The translations under genes and the position numbers were made by a program. This document shows, one piece after another, positions 12,501 through 24,536 of a stretch of DNA of 64,000 nt. The stretch's first letter is position 1, and each line of letters opens with the position of its first letter. The notes below the pieces were generated by a model. The model saw nothing but the letters and a program-made list of their open reading frames with translations. It was not told where the DNA came from and did no database searches. Origin of the DNA: Panaeolus papilionaceus (Eukaryota > Basidiomycota > Agaricomycetes > Agaricales); contig JADNRZ010000006.1 of assembly GCA_015501605.1 (NCBI GenBank), positions 2,170,001 to 2,234,000 of the forward strand, read 5' to 3'.

Positions 12501-14768
12501 GACGCACGCTTTCATCAACAATGACGAAGCGAATGATGCTCTGATGCTTCCTTCTCCTTTTTTAGCACATATCCTACCCTTTGCACTCTTACACTACCGC
12601 TCAACTATCCCAAATTAATCTCAGCGGCATCAACAAGGTGGAGACGCTGCGTGGCGAGGGAATGGTAACCATCGGTTCTATGAAGAAGAGGAAAGAATCG
12701 AAGGGAAGGTTCGATAGGCCTTCGAATCTTCGATCACCATGTAGGCCGGGAACGTGCGTTGAATTGATATGTGGAGGGACGAGCTTGAAGCCACGATAAG
12801 GTCGCTAATAATACACATTCATGTTGTAATGCGTGGTGCATGCGTATGTTTGTTTTTCTCCGAAAACATACCACTTATCATAACATATGTACATATCCGC
12901 AGGTTAGGGTACTAATAAAAGCACCCCTTCCGCACATGTATTTACCCAAACCTCAATGAGTTGATACGACAATGATGCAAGACAACTCCACCAAGAAATC
13001 ATGAGTAGGCCATCAACAATGGCAAAACAGGTGAATGCCCAAGTAAAGCAAGTCATGAGCCCATCCCATCCACGTTGAGCGCTGTCAACCACTGCCAAAC
13101 ACATAAACGTAAAAACGTAAAGCATGCTATAACCTCCGTCCCGATATCCTATGTCGTTTTCAGGTCATTTTTTACTGAAATAGCAATCCTCCGTCTTGAT
13201 TCAGAATTCAGAAATACTTATGTGCGGAATCGCTAGTAGGGCCTGGTCTAGATGAAGTTGGATGAACTTGCATCCTCCAGGCTGGAGTCAGCTGAATTTT
13301 ATACCGATAGATACGTATGTAAACTTGGATTGAATTGAATTGATTCCGGATAACTCTATCTATGTGTATAAAGCCTAGCATGGGTTAATGAGCGACGATA
13401 AGGCATTTAACCATGTCTGTATGTTATAAATCTGTCTGTAAGTATGTATGTACAATTGAATATTTTGAATGCCACATCAAAGCAGCATTTTTCATAAGGT
13501 GAAATGAAAGAGGAGAAAGAAAATGAAACAAAGGAATTATAAAAGCGGAATATGCACTACGACACAGCAAGGAACAAATCCGGCAGAATCCATCCATCTA
13601 GAGGGGAATGGAAAAAAGGGGGACAACATCGACATGATAAGATATCAACGCCTCAATTATCATCAACAAAATGGAAAGTCGGTGCTTGGAGGGAGAATAG
13701 ATAAAGGTCGATGCGGATGTGGGTGTAGAAGGAAAAATCATATAAGCCAGTTGGGGGGTGGAAGGAAACCGACATATATAGTAGATTCAGATAGGTGGTG
13801 ATGGATGAGTGGAAGTAAAGGAGTCAGGAAAGAAGAGGGCGGAAGAAAGAAGGAAAACAAAACAAATACCGCCGGCCAAGCACGTCAAAGGGGGGAGTTA
13901 AAGCTGAACAGCATATGTAGATAGTACTTTATAATACGATACTTGTGTGGGGGATGATGAACAATGCTTTTGAGACGAGACGAGCATCCGCTGCCGCCAC
14001 ATGTTGCCATGCTTAGCGTATGCTGACCCCGCCTGGAATGAGAAGGAAGAAAAAAAGAGCGAACAATGAGAATTTTGAACGCCAACAAGCAGAATGTTAA
14101 AAGCAAGTAACAAGTTGAAGGGATAGTAAAAGCACATAATTAGTTACAGCGTATGTATGTATGGGTGTATGCATGGGACGATGAAGTGAAGCGGAATAAA
14201 ACAAGTGAATGGTCGATGAAGCGGATTAAAACAAATGAATGGATTGAATGATTGACGCATTTAAAAAATCAAAGAATGGACGGGTTCGTGTATGTATGTA
14301 ACAACAAAACAAAAAGCAAAGTAATAAAGACGCAAGGAAGTGATGAAGAAAGGAAAGAAATGCGATGCACATGCTTGTGATTGTAATAGCTCCTCCGTTC
14401 CAAGACTGCGAAAGAGAGAGGCAGAAAAATATAAGCGTTTTTAAAAAGAGAAAGAGGAAGAGGATATTGTATGGATAGGACCGTGTAACCCAGCCAAGTT
14501 ATATAAAAAGGACGAAGAGGAATAAGACAGCAAAATAGGAAGAACAAGAGAAGACGAGGAGGGAGAGGGAGGAGATAGTACACTTTAATTTTATTTTGAA
14601 TTTGTTGAATAAAGCAGGAGAAAGCGAGAGCGAGACGAAATAGCGAAAAAAAAAGAAAAACACGAAAGTGAATAAAAGTACATAAAAACCATATTCAAGA
14701 ACCAAAAACCAGCGCATAAAACCAAAAAAAAAGAGGACGAGTCAAAAACCCAAAATTCTATAGCAACC
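12501..14768. other. Intergenic region downstream of the 14.8-18.6 kb gene
   Basis: This region is purine-rich on the plus strand towards 14.76 kb and A-rich just below the stop codon of the next gene, as expected for its 3' flank. Open frames of 70-104 codons here are compositional (long Phe/Leu/Ser runs on the minus strand) and are not called. A two-copy 30-bp repeat is listed separately. Confidence 0.5.
14188..14247. repeat. Tandem duplication, about 30-bp unit, two copies
   Basis: Two adjacent copies start GAAGCGGAATAAAACAAGTG and GAAGCGGATTAAAACAAATG at 14188 and 14218 and differ at only a few positions. It lies in the 3' flank of the next gene, with no evident role. Confidence 0.7.
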
Positions 14769-17700
14769 TCACACAACAACACCTCCCTTCCCCTCCTCCC
14801 TCCCCTCCCCATTAACATTCCCACCCAAAAACTTCCTCCACACCCATCCGCCCACACCCCATCCACTTCTCCCCCTCTCATCCCGCTTACTCCCATCCTC
14901 ATCATCAAAATCAATCCCACTCGCCGGCCTCCCCAGCCCCTCCACATTCGCAAAACTCACATACCCCTCAATCTGCCTACAATGCGCGCTTGCTTTTCTT
15001 GCGTTGAACGTGGCGGTTGCCAGCCCTGCTGCATTGTGGGCGGGAGAATTGGAAGGCGAAGCAGAGGGGTGAATGGAGTCATGCGATCTGTTATGCACCG
15101 ACGGCGAAACATGTCGAGAAGCAGGGGAAGAAAGACCCATCGGGCCAGGCGTACTCTGGCTCCTCTTATGTTCCCCCCTCATCTCATAATTCATACTCTC
15201 AAACAACCTCTCCTCCAACCTCGCAACAGGACTAAGGGGTGGCTCATCATCCCCACCCTCATCCGCACTATCCATCATCTCCCGCCCGCCCGTACTCAAA
15301 TCATCCCGACTCGCCTCAGTCCCTTCCTCCTCCTTTTCGTCTTCATGCTTCGACCTCGACCTCGATCTCGACGCCGGACTCGGACTTCCCAGCCCCCCAA
15401 GACTCCCATACCGCCCCGCAAACCCAAACAGCTTCCTCTTCACGCCCTCACCGCCCAGAGCACTTTCAAAAGACGCCTTATACGGGCTCGGACAATACCC
15501 CTCCAGGTCATTCCCAATCTCAGCCACCATCCTCGCCGTAAACGGCGGTGTCGGTGGTGGCGTCAACAAACTCGCATCTTCGTCTTCTTCCTCGTCCTCC
15601 TCCGGTGCCCTCTTCCCATTCTGACGAAGGAGATGCTGATGAATCGCACCGCCGAGGATACCATCTTCATGGTCCACATCGGGTTCAAGCGGCGGCGTCG
15701 TTCCCGTGCCGATAACCTTCCTAACCACACCCCTCCTCGCAGTTCCAGAAGCTGTAACACCTTGCCCTGCGGGCGCAGTCGACGTGCGACGTGGTGACGG
15801 GGCACCACCAGGTGAAACCGTGTTCCTCCTTGGAGACGCCGCCGCCATTGCAGCAGCTCGCGCAGGCGATGCCAAAGGCGTCCTACTCGTGGTCGCGATA
15901 ACACCCTTCACAGGCGTCCTCGGCATCGTCCCAAAATTCGTCGCAGGCTCCGTCTTACTCCTCACCCGATGTCCCGTAGGTGTCGTCGGCGACTGAGTAT
16001 GACCTTGCCCCTGACCGCGGGCACGGAATGGCGTACTGGGACTCTGCGAACGGAGGGCTGTGCTGGGGCTCTGAGAACGAAGTGCGGTGTTGGACGTCTG
16101 ATTCCTGAGCGCCGTATTGGATTTCTGATTCCTGAGCGCAGGGTTGGACGCCTTGTTCCTAAGTGCAACCGGACTTTGCGACCTCGCCGCTGCAGGACTC
16201 TTCGTTGGCGTCTGCGGGACCGCAGAAACAGACTGCGAAGCCCGACGATGCGCAGGTAAGAAGGGTTTATGCGCGAGTGGGGATGTTGAGGGGGTGGCGA
16301 CAGCGTTGCCAGCAGTCATAGAACTAGCCGTATTGGAACGGGAACGAGGATTGGGGTGGGCGTTGGTGGTGGTGAATGACGTAGTAGCCTCAGCGGAAAC
16401 AGGACTCGTCGTGAACTGTCCTGTCAGAGGCTGTTGATGGACATATTGCATTGTATGCATCATAGAGTTGTGTCGTTGATGGACAGAATAATAGTGTCAT
16501 AGGTGAGGTGCATAGTCGTTGTCAGAGATGACAAATAACCACAGCCAGACATCATGCACGAGCAGAAGTCGTAAACCAAAGCGCACATCGGATGTATTTG
16601 AATGCGTTGGACATGAGGGATGACGTCGTCGAAATGGCGGGGGTGACAACGGCGTCAGTTGAAATGGTGGGTTTGACAACAGTCGTGGTCGCAGCGTCAG
16701 ATGAATCGGCAGTCGTCGTCGTAGTGGTGGTGGTGGTGGTGGTTGTAGTGGTCGTCAGGTCGGATAAATTCGTAGCAGAAGTCGAAGTAGACACCGTTGT
16801 CGAATTAGTCGAAATAATTGAATTTGTTGCATTGGTTGAATGGGTCGCAGCAATCACCACATCATCCGAATCAATCGGGATGGAGCAAGAAAAAATAGAG
16901 GAATCAAAGACTTGGTCAGAGATCTGTATAGAGCGGAGGTATTTCGGAAAGAGAGATAAAGTGAAGGAAGGATAATGAGGAAGGAAAAGGAAAGGAAAGA
17001 GGGAATAGGAGTGAAGAAAGTAAAATGAGATGTAAGAACCAGAAAGAAAAAATCCACAAAATAGAAAAATAAAACAGAGCGCAGCGCCCTCCCGTCCAAC
17101 CATGCCAAAAATCCACAAGAATTCAAAAATAAAACAAAAAAAATAAAACAAAACCCACCTCATCTTCGCCATCACCACTAACACGACTCCTACTCCTCTT
17201 GCTGCCCCTCCTCTCTTCTTCCTTTGTCGTCGTCGTTGTCGTTTCATTCAACATCCTCTCCAACTTCTCCCTCAAATGCCTTTCATGCGGGCTCATCTGC
17301 GCCTGAGCTTGCAAACTCCTCCTCCTCCTCTCCCTATCCACACCACCCCTCGCCGAATCAACGGTATTCCTCCTCCCCAACGCACTCCCACCCGCCACAT
17401 GGTTATTATCCTCGTCGAGGTTCAACACAGCAGGCCTATGCACATGCGTCGGCGTCGGCGTCGGCGTATTATCCATCCTCTCCTGATCCAAAAGCTGTCG
17501 TTTCCTCATCGGGGACGGCGAAGGGCTCTGGTTCCTATACATCACACTCGCGGCAGCCGCACGTCTCGATGCAGCCGACGCAGCAGAGGACCTCGAACCA
17601 GCCGGAGAATGCGGTCTCGACCTCGTCGCACCCTGACCACACCCGTGTTCAAGGGCATGCACATCACCCTCTGCATCTCCCGTCCAATACGCCGACGCCG

Positions 17701-18640
17701 CTGGCTGCCTCGACCCCGCACTCGGACACGGGCTCGCACTCGCACTCCTAGGCACACTCGGATTCGACAAGGCCGTCCTAAACAGGAAAACGCCTCTATA
17801 CGTCTCCTCTCTCTCCCTCTCCCTCGCCTCCTCTCTCCTCCTCTGCGCATCCGCATCCTCCTGGCTTCCTCTCGACGAAACAGATGGAGTACCCGTATTC
17901 GGACTCGCAGAACTCTGCGTCGTTGTCCCAGCTCTCGAATTCCTCCTCGCTCCTGTAGAAGTAGTAGCGCCTCTCACACTCCCTGCCTGTCTCTCCTTCT
18001 CATCCCTGATCAATGCATCCCTCAGTAACCTCTCCGACCGACTCGCTGGCCTCTGGTGCTGTTGCTGGATCTGCTGTTGTTGCTGATGATGCATCTGCAA
18101 ATTCGCAGGAGAAAGGGGCAATGGCGTTGTCGTCGATTCGTAGTCGTAGTTGATATGTTGTTGGGGCGTGGGGTGGTGTAACACTGGCATGGTCTGATGA
18201 ATCTGCTCCGCTGACGGAGTCTGTTTTATACTCGAGGTCGTCTGACTGAAGAACGGATCCCTAGATGGTGATCGAGTCGGAGAAGCAGGGGCAGAATGGG
18301 AATGATAGTACGCGTTTGTGAATGGTTGGAGTAACCTCAAAAGTGGACTTGGGCGTGGTTTGGAGTTGGGAGATTTGGGGGTGGGTGAAATTGTATGAGG
18401 CGATGATGAAGGGGGTGAGGGTTCAAATTGTAATGGTGGTAGTTTATGAGAAGAAGCAGATGGAACGGTTGGTGTAGTTGACCTGCGCAAGGGGGTAGGC
18501 GTGGATGGTGCGTGTTGTTGGTATGGATGATGAAGCCTTGTCCCCGGAGATGAAGGTCGATGATGATGGTTTTGTAACAAGAGATTGTTAAAAGAAGAAA
18601 AGGACGGACTCGGAGTGGGCAACTGTGGCTGGTCATCCAT
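14769..18640 (-). CDS. Hypothetical Ser/Pro/Arg-rich protein, at least 3 exons
   Basis: Exon 1 runs 18640-17159 (494 codons) and ends GAG before donor gtgggt. It is Ser/Pro/Gln-rich (HHQQQQQIQQQHQ) and carries two conserved-looking blocks, QSPSPSPMRKRQLLDQERMD and MSPHERHLREKLERML. An acceptor at the end of a pyrimidine-rich stretch (tatacag, about 16926) opens in the correct phase onto a Thr-rich exon that closes at 16552. The last exon is the 16463-14769 frame, which contains TPPPTPPFTARMVAEIGNDL, SPVARLEERLFESMNYEM and HCRQIEGYVSFANVEGLG. The second intron could not be placed uniquely, so two separate genes are possible: the pyrimidine-rich stretch near 16.95-17.1 kb could be a promoter, and the last frame has its own ATG at 16463. 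Mostly disordered; probably a basidiomycete-specific regulatory or cytoskeletal protein, function unknown. Confidence 0.6.
16032..16166 (-). repeat. 27-bp coding minisatellite, five copies
   Basis: Codons 100-144 of the 16463-14769 frame are five consecutive 9-residue repeats: ALRNKASNP, ALRNQKSNT, ALRNQTSNT, ALRSQSPST, ALRSQSPST. The last two are identical, suggesting recent slippage. The repeats are serine/arginine-rich and could be phosphorylation sites. Confidence 0.85.
16711..16758 (-). repeat. ACN trinucleotide run coding poly-threonine
   Basis: On the plus strand this is an interrupted GTC/GTG/GTA/GTT run; on the minus strand it encodes about 15 consecutive threonines in the middle exon. 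Mixed codons show it is not a simple microsatellite. Confidence 0.8.
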
Positions 18641-18652
18641 TACTCCCCCCCT

Positions 18653-18673
18653 ATTATTATTATTATTATTATT
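18653..18673. repeat. (ATT)7 microsatellite upstream of the start codon
   Basis: Seven ATT units lie about 15 bp upstream of the ATG at 18640, next to a C-rich tract, so within the probable 5' UTR of the minus-strand gene. Confidence 0.85.
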
Positions 18674-18674
18674 A

Positions 18675-21600
18675 AAAAGAATTATTAATAAAAATTAAAA
18701 ATGAATTCAGAAAATGGACAAGGTCAAAGGTCAAGATCTGGCGTGTGGGAAGGAATGTGAATGAGATCGAGATTGGCTTTTGGGGTGCTGGCTGCCCTTT
18801 CTCAAAGGCAATTGTAATCCTAAGGACAACCACCCAATTCAAAATCAGATTTCAGCGAATGCACAGACCACCTGATTCAAAATCAATACTCACCCTGTCA
18901 AGACCTAAATCCCAGGATTCTATATGGTCCCTCTAAGTATACCACAGTCCACGAATACACGTCTGCAACGCACACGATGCACACACGAGGCAGAAACCAG
19001 AACCAAGTCAGGCAGGACTGACTCGGAAGGATGACAAAGGCTGGATGAATGCGGTGATGATGGTCGAGTAGAGTAAGCAAAGTAAATCACGTCCACGCGT
19101 CAATGTACACCAGGTACTCCTGACTATATGCGCGTCACCAGACCAGAATAGTCAATGCCGAGTGGTAATGTAAACTGTTATGCAGACAACACAACGCGTA
19201 GAATAGTCAAGTCAATGCCAACGACGACGAAGGCACAGGCGTAGAATAACAGAGGTAGAAGGACGGCGGTGGTGGTGGTGGTATTGGAGCAAGTCTAATA
19301 TTTTTTTCAGTCATGGAGTTTGTTTCCCCCAATTAATTACCCTTGCCCACCAACCGACGGCAGCCAATTCGTCTAGTGCATCACGACAACGGCATAAACA
19401 TAAATCAAACATTCAAAAAATTCAAATGACGGCGTAATTTCCATCATATTTCCCGAATAAACCTCCAAAGCAACGCCGAAATCGTGCCATAAATCCAATT
19501 TTCCCAGCTCTACTTCCACCGATCCCGACGCGCCTCACGACCCAAATGGAGGGTTGTTGCCTGTTGTTGCCCCCGTATGATCCGAAAATGGTGCTGAGTA
19601 ACCGGCTCTAACCAGGAATTTATTTCATTGTATTATTTTTATTTGTATTTTTATTTTATTTTGTTTTTCTGAATTTAGGATTAGGAAAGGGAATAAATAA
19701 ACAAAGATCATCAATACCATCAATCACACTGAAACCTACAAACACTTGCTTGCACAGCGACACCGCAAATTAAACGCTCCAATTGCGGAGGTCCGAAACG
19801 CAACGTAACCTACACATAAATAACACAAGCCTCGTTGTAATAACCCACTCAATTAGCACGGACTAGCGCTATTCGCATCCTGGGGTACCGGAACTTCTAC
19901 CTCAAGTGCACCAATGAAGCGCGTTCAGAACTGTACAAGCAAGTAAAGCAAATAAATTTTCGCCATGATCCACCGCGTCGGCGTATTACGAGTACCCTGA
20001 ATAGCAAACGTCCTCATTGCAAATGCTCAATAGGTCTCAATTGCATTATCTAACCAACTAACCAACTAGGAGGAAAATGCCTCACCTTGTATGTACACCA
20101 CCTACGGCTTCTGGTCTTTCAGCTCATGGAATCTCAATGGAAGCCGCGAAAGAAGGAAAGAAGGAGGAAAGAACGAAGGAAGACTCGATGCCGCATTGCC
20201 AGTACAGATTCGACGAATCGTAGTATTCGCTCAAATGGCTGTATTCGCGCTTCCCGGACTTCTTATACTAATTTAAATTACATTACATATAATCATGCCT
20301 CTTTGCCTTTTTACTTAGCCTGATTTGACGATGACGAGGTGGCCTCGTTGGAGCTTTAGATTAAGTGAGTGGAAAGGAATGAGCCAGTGCCAGCGATGAT
20401 GACGATGGAGATGAAGCCAGTGTACGGTGTGAAATGAGGGATTTCAGCGTCTAATACACATGCATCAACGACACCATAAGTAGATGAGAATCACGTTCCT
20501 TCTGTCGTTTCGTTTCCTCTATCGATCTCTCCAACCCATTCCTTCGTTCGATAAGATTCAACCTGCAGCTGTACAGGATCTCCAACTTCTTCTATCGGTA
20601 CATACCGCAATCACTGCATACTATGCTCAAGAGGTGGTATACCCTTTCCATGTTGAGAGACCGGACGAGCATGGGTCCGCTCAAAGAATTTCTAGATCTA
20701 CCCTCTGACTTGGCTTCCCATGCAGATTCGTCTTTACCTTCCCTTCAAGATTCCAAAATCCCGCAACCTGCAAACCCAGCGGATTTTCTAATTTAAATCG
20801 ACACATAAACACGTAGAGTATTTGACCACCGGATCCACGCATTCCGCTCTGCCTTGACGTGCTATCTTTATTTCCGAAATTCGAATCAGTTCCTCTTTTT
20901 CCTTGATCTTTTTCCTTGCTCTCTTTCCTTTCTCTTTCCGTCCCCTCTTTCTTCGTCCTTCCCTCCAACAATTCCACCTTCCGCACTCCCAACGGAACCA
21001 TTTTTCCGAGTATTAACAGACATTAACCAAACACCACAACCGGTTTAAACTTTATGAACTGCCAAAAGCTCCGAATAACCATGCGCACCAACCCTCACCC
21101 TTATAAGTACTTACTAACGCCACACTACAAGTCGCGGAAGCACAACAACGCGGGAACACGGGGTGCGGAGTGCGGGGTACCGTTCGCTTTAGCGCAGTGT
21201 GGTTGGAGAAGTTGGTGGGAAGGCCGGTGTTTAAATGAATCTATGGTGGATTTTAGATTATTGTCAAGCTCAGAAGAGGGACGATGGGTCTTGCTTGTGG
21301 GCCTGGGTGAGTGGGGTCGATTTTGGGCCGTGTAGTAAGTACTCAAATTACTGGAAACAATCGACGATAATTCTTGATACTTGGTGGTATGACTGAAATC
21401 TTCTGGGATGGTGTGGTGTGCATAGCCTGAGCGCACGCGAGCGAAAAACAGAGCTGCCGTAGGCCCAGAGCTACAACCGCTTCAGAAGCGTGTTGTCGTG
21501 CTCCTCTTTCAATCTATTCGCTTCCCATTATTGAGCTTTGACTTGAAGTTTGACATATGTATTAGAATCTGACTTGGCGAGTGAAAGGCGGGTCGCAGGT

Positions 21601-22355
21601 AAGATAAGTGAAGCGAATGACACCTGTAATGGGTGATGCCACTGGCAGGAATGGCAAGATGCATGACACCTCGCGTGCGTTTCATTCATTTCATTTCGTC
21701 CAATTCACTTCATTTGAGAGTCCTTTTGGAGTAGGTGCCAACCTTTGAATACGAGTGTCAATCATAATGCATGTGTCATGAAGTTTTATTGAATTCGAAT
21801 AGAGTACTAGTACCTGCTTACCGAAATGCCAGAAGGCTCCACGACATTCTACCGTCTTCCTTCTTTCTGGCACATGAGTCGTACGCCATTATCGATGCCA
21901 ACGTCGCCAGACATAAAAGCAATCTTATCAGGCGGCTCAAAGACACTCAAAATCCAGATAGAAAATAAGTTTAAGTTAAAAGCGTGCGACTCAGATTATT
22001 CGAATGGTTCGAATTCACGTACCTCGAGGTATATGACGTCCACAGTCGAAATTAAACACCGATGGAACAGAACCCAGCACCCCGAAGTATGTATTCTACT
22101 TAATTCCTACAAAGTAAGCTTCGTACCCGTAATAATACACCGGCGCTGATGCTGCCGCTCTACAGACTACTATCGTTGGTCACCAGTCGGGTACAGCTTC
22201 ACTAACTTGCGACTGGAATATTTTCCTCTGCTCCCCTGACATTGAGGCTTGGTAAACCTACGTAATTTTTGATTTTCTACTTGAATATGAATTTTTATTG
22301 AAGAAAAACGAGGGAGAACGAGCGTCGGAGTGGTATCGGTGGTGTCTAGTCGAAA
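18675..22355. other. Intergenic, no supportable gene
   Basis: The first 600 bp are the probable promoter side of the gene starting at 18640. Beyond that, open frames are below about 110 codons and unremarkable. Short repeated phrases (AGAATAGTCAATGCC-like) occur near 19.15 and 19.2 kb. No RNA gene recognised. Confidence 0.5.
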
Positions 22356-22358
22356 ATA

Positions 22359-22794
22359 CCACCACTCGGGTTTTTCTGTCACGAACTGTCACTGAGGTGG
22401 AAAAGGTCAGTTTGGCAGAAAGTGATGCCATCAAATCACTAGACTTCATGGATGCACGAAACGTATTTCGTTGCCCATGAAAGCGCATAACGTCGAGGCA
22501 GTCTGATATTTTGCAGACAGATAGTAAGACACTACATTAAGTTTCAGGCCGGATTTTGGACGGATTTGAGCTCTACATCGTGCGGGATCTGGAAAATAAC
22601 ACGCATTTTACGTGACTTTTTGATGCTCACGTTTTGGTCTGCAAATTCCTGCACTTCATATTTCTATATTTTCTTAAATCTAACTAGAGATCCTGGTGTA
22701 TTCTACTTACCTCTACCTGGTTTTAAATTCTCAACTTTTATATCGCATAATTGGGCGAGATATCTGCAAATTACCAAAAAAACCCGAGTGGTGG
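22359..22794. repeat. 436-bp structure with 17-bp inverted ends
   Basis: CCACCACTCGGGTTTTT at 22359-22375 is perfectly complementary to 22778-22794. Just outside the left end an AGTGGTAT/ATACCACCACT hairpin is present. The CGAGTGGTG phrase recurs at about 22806 and CCCGAGTGGG at about 22848. No target duplication is visible, so it may be an old miniature element or a locally duplicated hairpin. Confidence 0.5.
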
Positions 22795-22799
22795 ACATC

Positions 22800-23200
22800 C
22801 ACGAGTGGTGACTAACGATTGTACATCCATCGGTAACGCGTTTATGATGCACCCGAGTGGGTTCTTATTCGTGTATGTATAAAGACTCGCAGAGAAGTCT
22901 TCGAAGCTTTAAAAGGACCAGTAGCAGATTACACGGTGTTCTCCGCCATCGTGTTCGGGCGTGCTTCGAACGTCCTAGGTAGCTAGCGTGCTTAGAGCCG
23001 CTTTGTTTTGCTTCTCGAATCAATTCTCTGTTTGAGGTGTGCACTGGTGGGCATCAGATTCAGAGCAGGGAGATGAGGATGAGAGAGTCCCTCGAACGCT
23101 GCCATATGGCCCTTTACTGAAACTACAAAAGAATCCAACTAGACCATATATATGTACAATTATGGGAAGTGTCTTGTTATCGAGTATCGACTGGGCATAA
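22800..23200. other. Short intergenic stretch
   Basis: Nothing recognised except the two CGAGTGG repeats at its left edge. Upstream exons of the 23.2-kb hypothetical gene could lie here. Confidence 0.4.
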
Positions 23201-23214
23201 CTGACAATTAACGA

Positions 23215-23762
23215 GCAGACGTCCAGGTTGGGATGTCGTCAAATGTGGTATTTACTATCACCTCATCGATGAGACAGCCAAAGTCGTCCCGTCCAACTTC
23301 GGGATGTCATCGTCATCGCTGAGTGCCTCCGGAGTTCGCAGACGCTTAGGAGATAACATTCGTGATGTCTCAGTCGGCCCAAACTCCTCGAGTTCTGGCA
23401 TTGTGACTAGTCAAGTTGGAGAGATTGGTTTTACTTCATCATGCAGTGAGAGAGGGCAAGTCATAGAATTGACAACTCAAGCGATTGCAGAGCAGGTATA
23501 TGACCTAAAATGGCCGTATATAGTATGTAGAGCAAATGAACGAGAGCGTAGACGACAGAAACTAGAATGCCCATCCTGGAAGCGTTGTCCTCCGTCCGCA
23601 ATCGCCAAATGCCTGCAATTAGGGAGATTTCGTAATTGTGGGATTGGCACAAATGACTATATTTTCAATAAAGAGACTCAAGCTGAAATGCTTCCAGCAA
23701 TGATGCGTGACAACCAGAAGAAGAGGCAAGGGGGCCCAATGAACAACGACTTAGTTGCCTGA
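23215..23762 (+). CDS. Hypothetical protein, probable spliced fragment
   Basis: A coding-like frame enters near 23215 after an AG and reads through WDVVKCGIYYHLIDE and TAKVVPSNFGMSSSS to 23495. The ATG at 23304 is the first in frame. From there one reading stays open to TGA at 23762 (152 codons). An alternative uses donor gtatat at 23496 and acceptor at 23551 (56-bp intron), then ends at TAA 23633-23635 after PILEALSSVRNRQMPA. I do not recognise the product. The true 5' end is not visible and the whole may be a relic. Confidence 0.4.
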
Positions 23763-24276
23763 AAAACACCTTTGAAGCCGGGGTACACAGGAAATGGAGA
23801 GTCAGGGATTGCATCTGTAGTTGTGACTTGTATATGAATAATAAGGTTTTGTCGCAATGCACCCATTCATACAACCGTCAGAGAGCAACCTAAAGTTGGA
23901 CCATCAACCTTAGGACGCGTCTCCGCCTATAATGGCTGTTATGGGACTCGGGAGTAGTAGTTCGCCTTTATTTGTTGGTGTGACTATGAACTCTGATATT
24001 GAACAATGAATACGCGTCAACTCGACATTGCGTATCACCCTTAAATTAATCTGGAAGAATGGGAGAGAAATCATGAGACTGTTCTTTGTGTATTTATTTC
24101 AGCTACTCGACTATATCTTGTCCTTGTTCCTTCATCATAACCAGTTAAAACCACCTCCGAGTCATTGTCGCGATTAATCAAGCATTTACCGTATCGTACG
24201 TAACAACAAGATGCCAGACTCCTCTTATTCTACATGTCGGCATGCTGACTAGAGTTTGTTTCTCCAGATCTCGACA

Positions 24277-24536
24277 ATGTCATCGAACCGCACTGAACAC
24301 CAGGTCGAAGAGCACGATCTTACATCACCAATCTTTCTGGAAGATAAGGAGGATCACGGTGTAGAAACTGTGTCCATCTCAGTCGCCACTTTGCGTCCCG
24401 TTGAGGAGGGCCAGGATATCTTGGTTAGTCTTTCAATAAGGCAATGATAAATTGGAACTAAATATCAATGAAGGAGGAATGGCGCGAGGAGGAAGACATC
24501 ACTGAAGCCATCCTATCATTTGGCGACGTGCAATGA
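24277..24536 (+). CDS. Small acidic hypothetical protein, 69 aa, two exons
   Basis: Exon 1 is 24277-24423 (ATG, 49 codons), the intron 24424-24473 (gttagt...aag, 50 bp), and exon 2 24474-24536 with TGA. The join is in phase and avoids stops in the unspliced frame. The product is strongly acidic (EEWREEEDITEAILSFGD at the C-terminus) with no signal peptide or known domain. It could be a small genuine gene or the surviving piece of a larger one. Function unknown. Confidence 0.4.

Noticed and set aside
14982..15797. 271-codon plus-strand frame rich in Arg/Pro
   Set aside because: Shadow of the minus-strand Ser/Pro-rich gene, which has conserved-looking blocks and splice logic.
16592..16975. Plus-strand frame with a long valine run
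   Set aside because: Reverse of the poly-threonine codons of the minus-strand exon.
21995..22030. B-box-like GGTTCGAATTC
   Set aside because: No cloverleaf could be formed and no A-box lies at the right distance.
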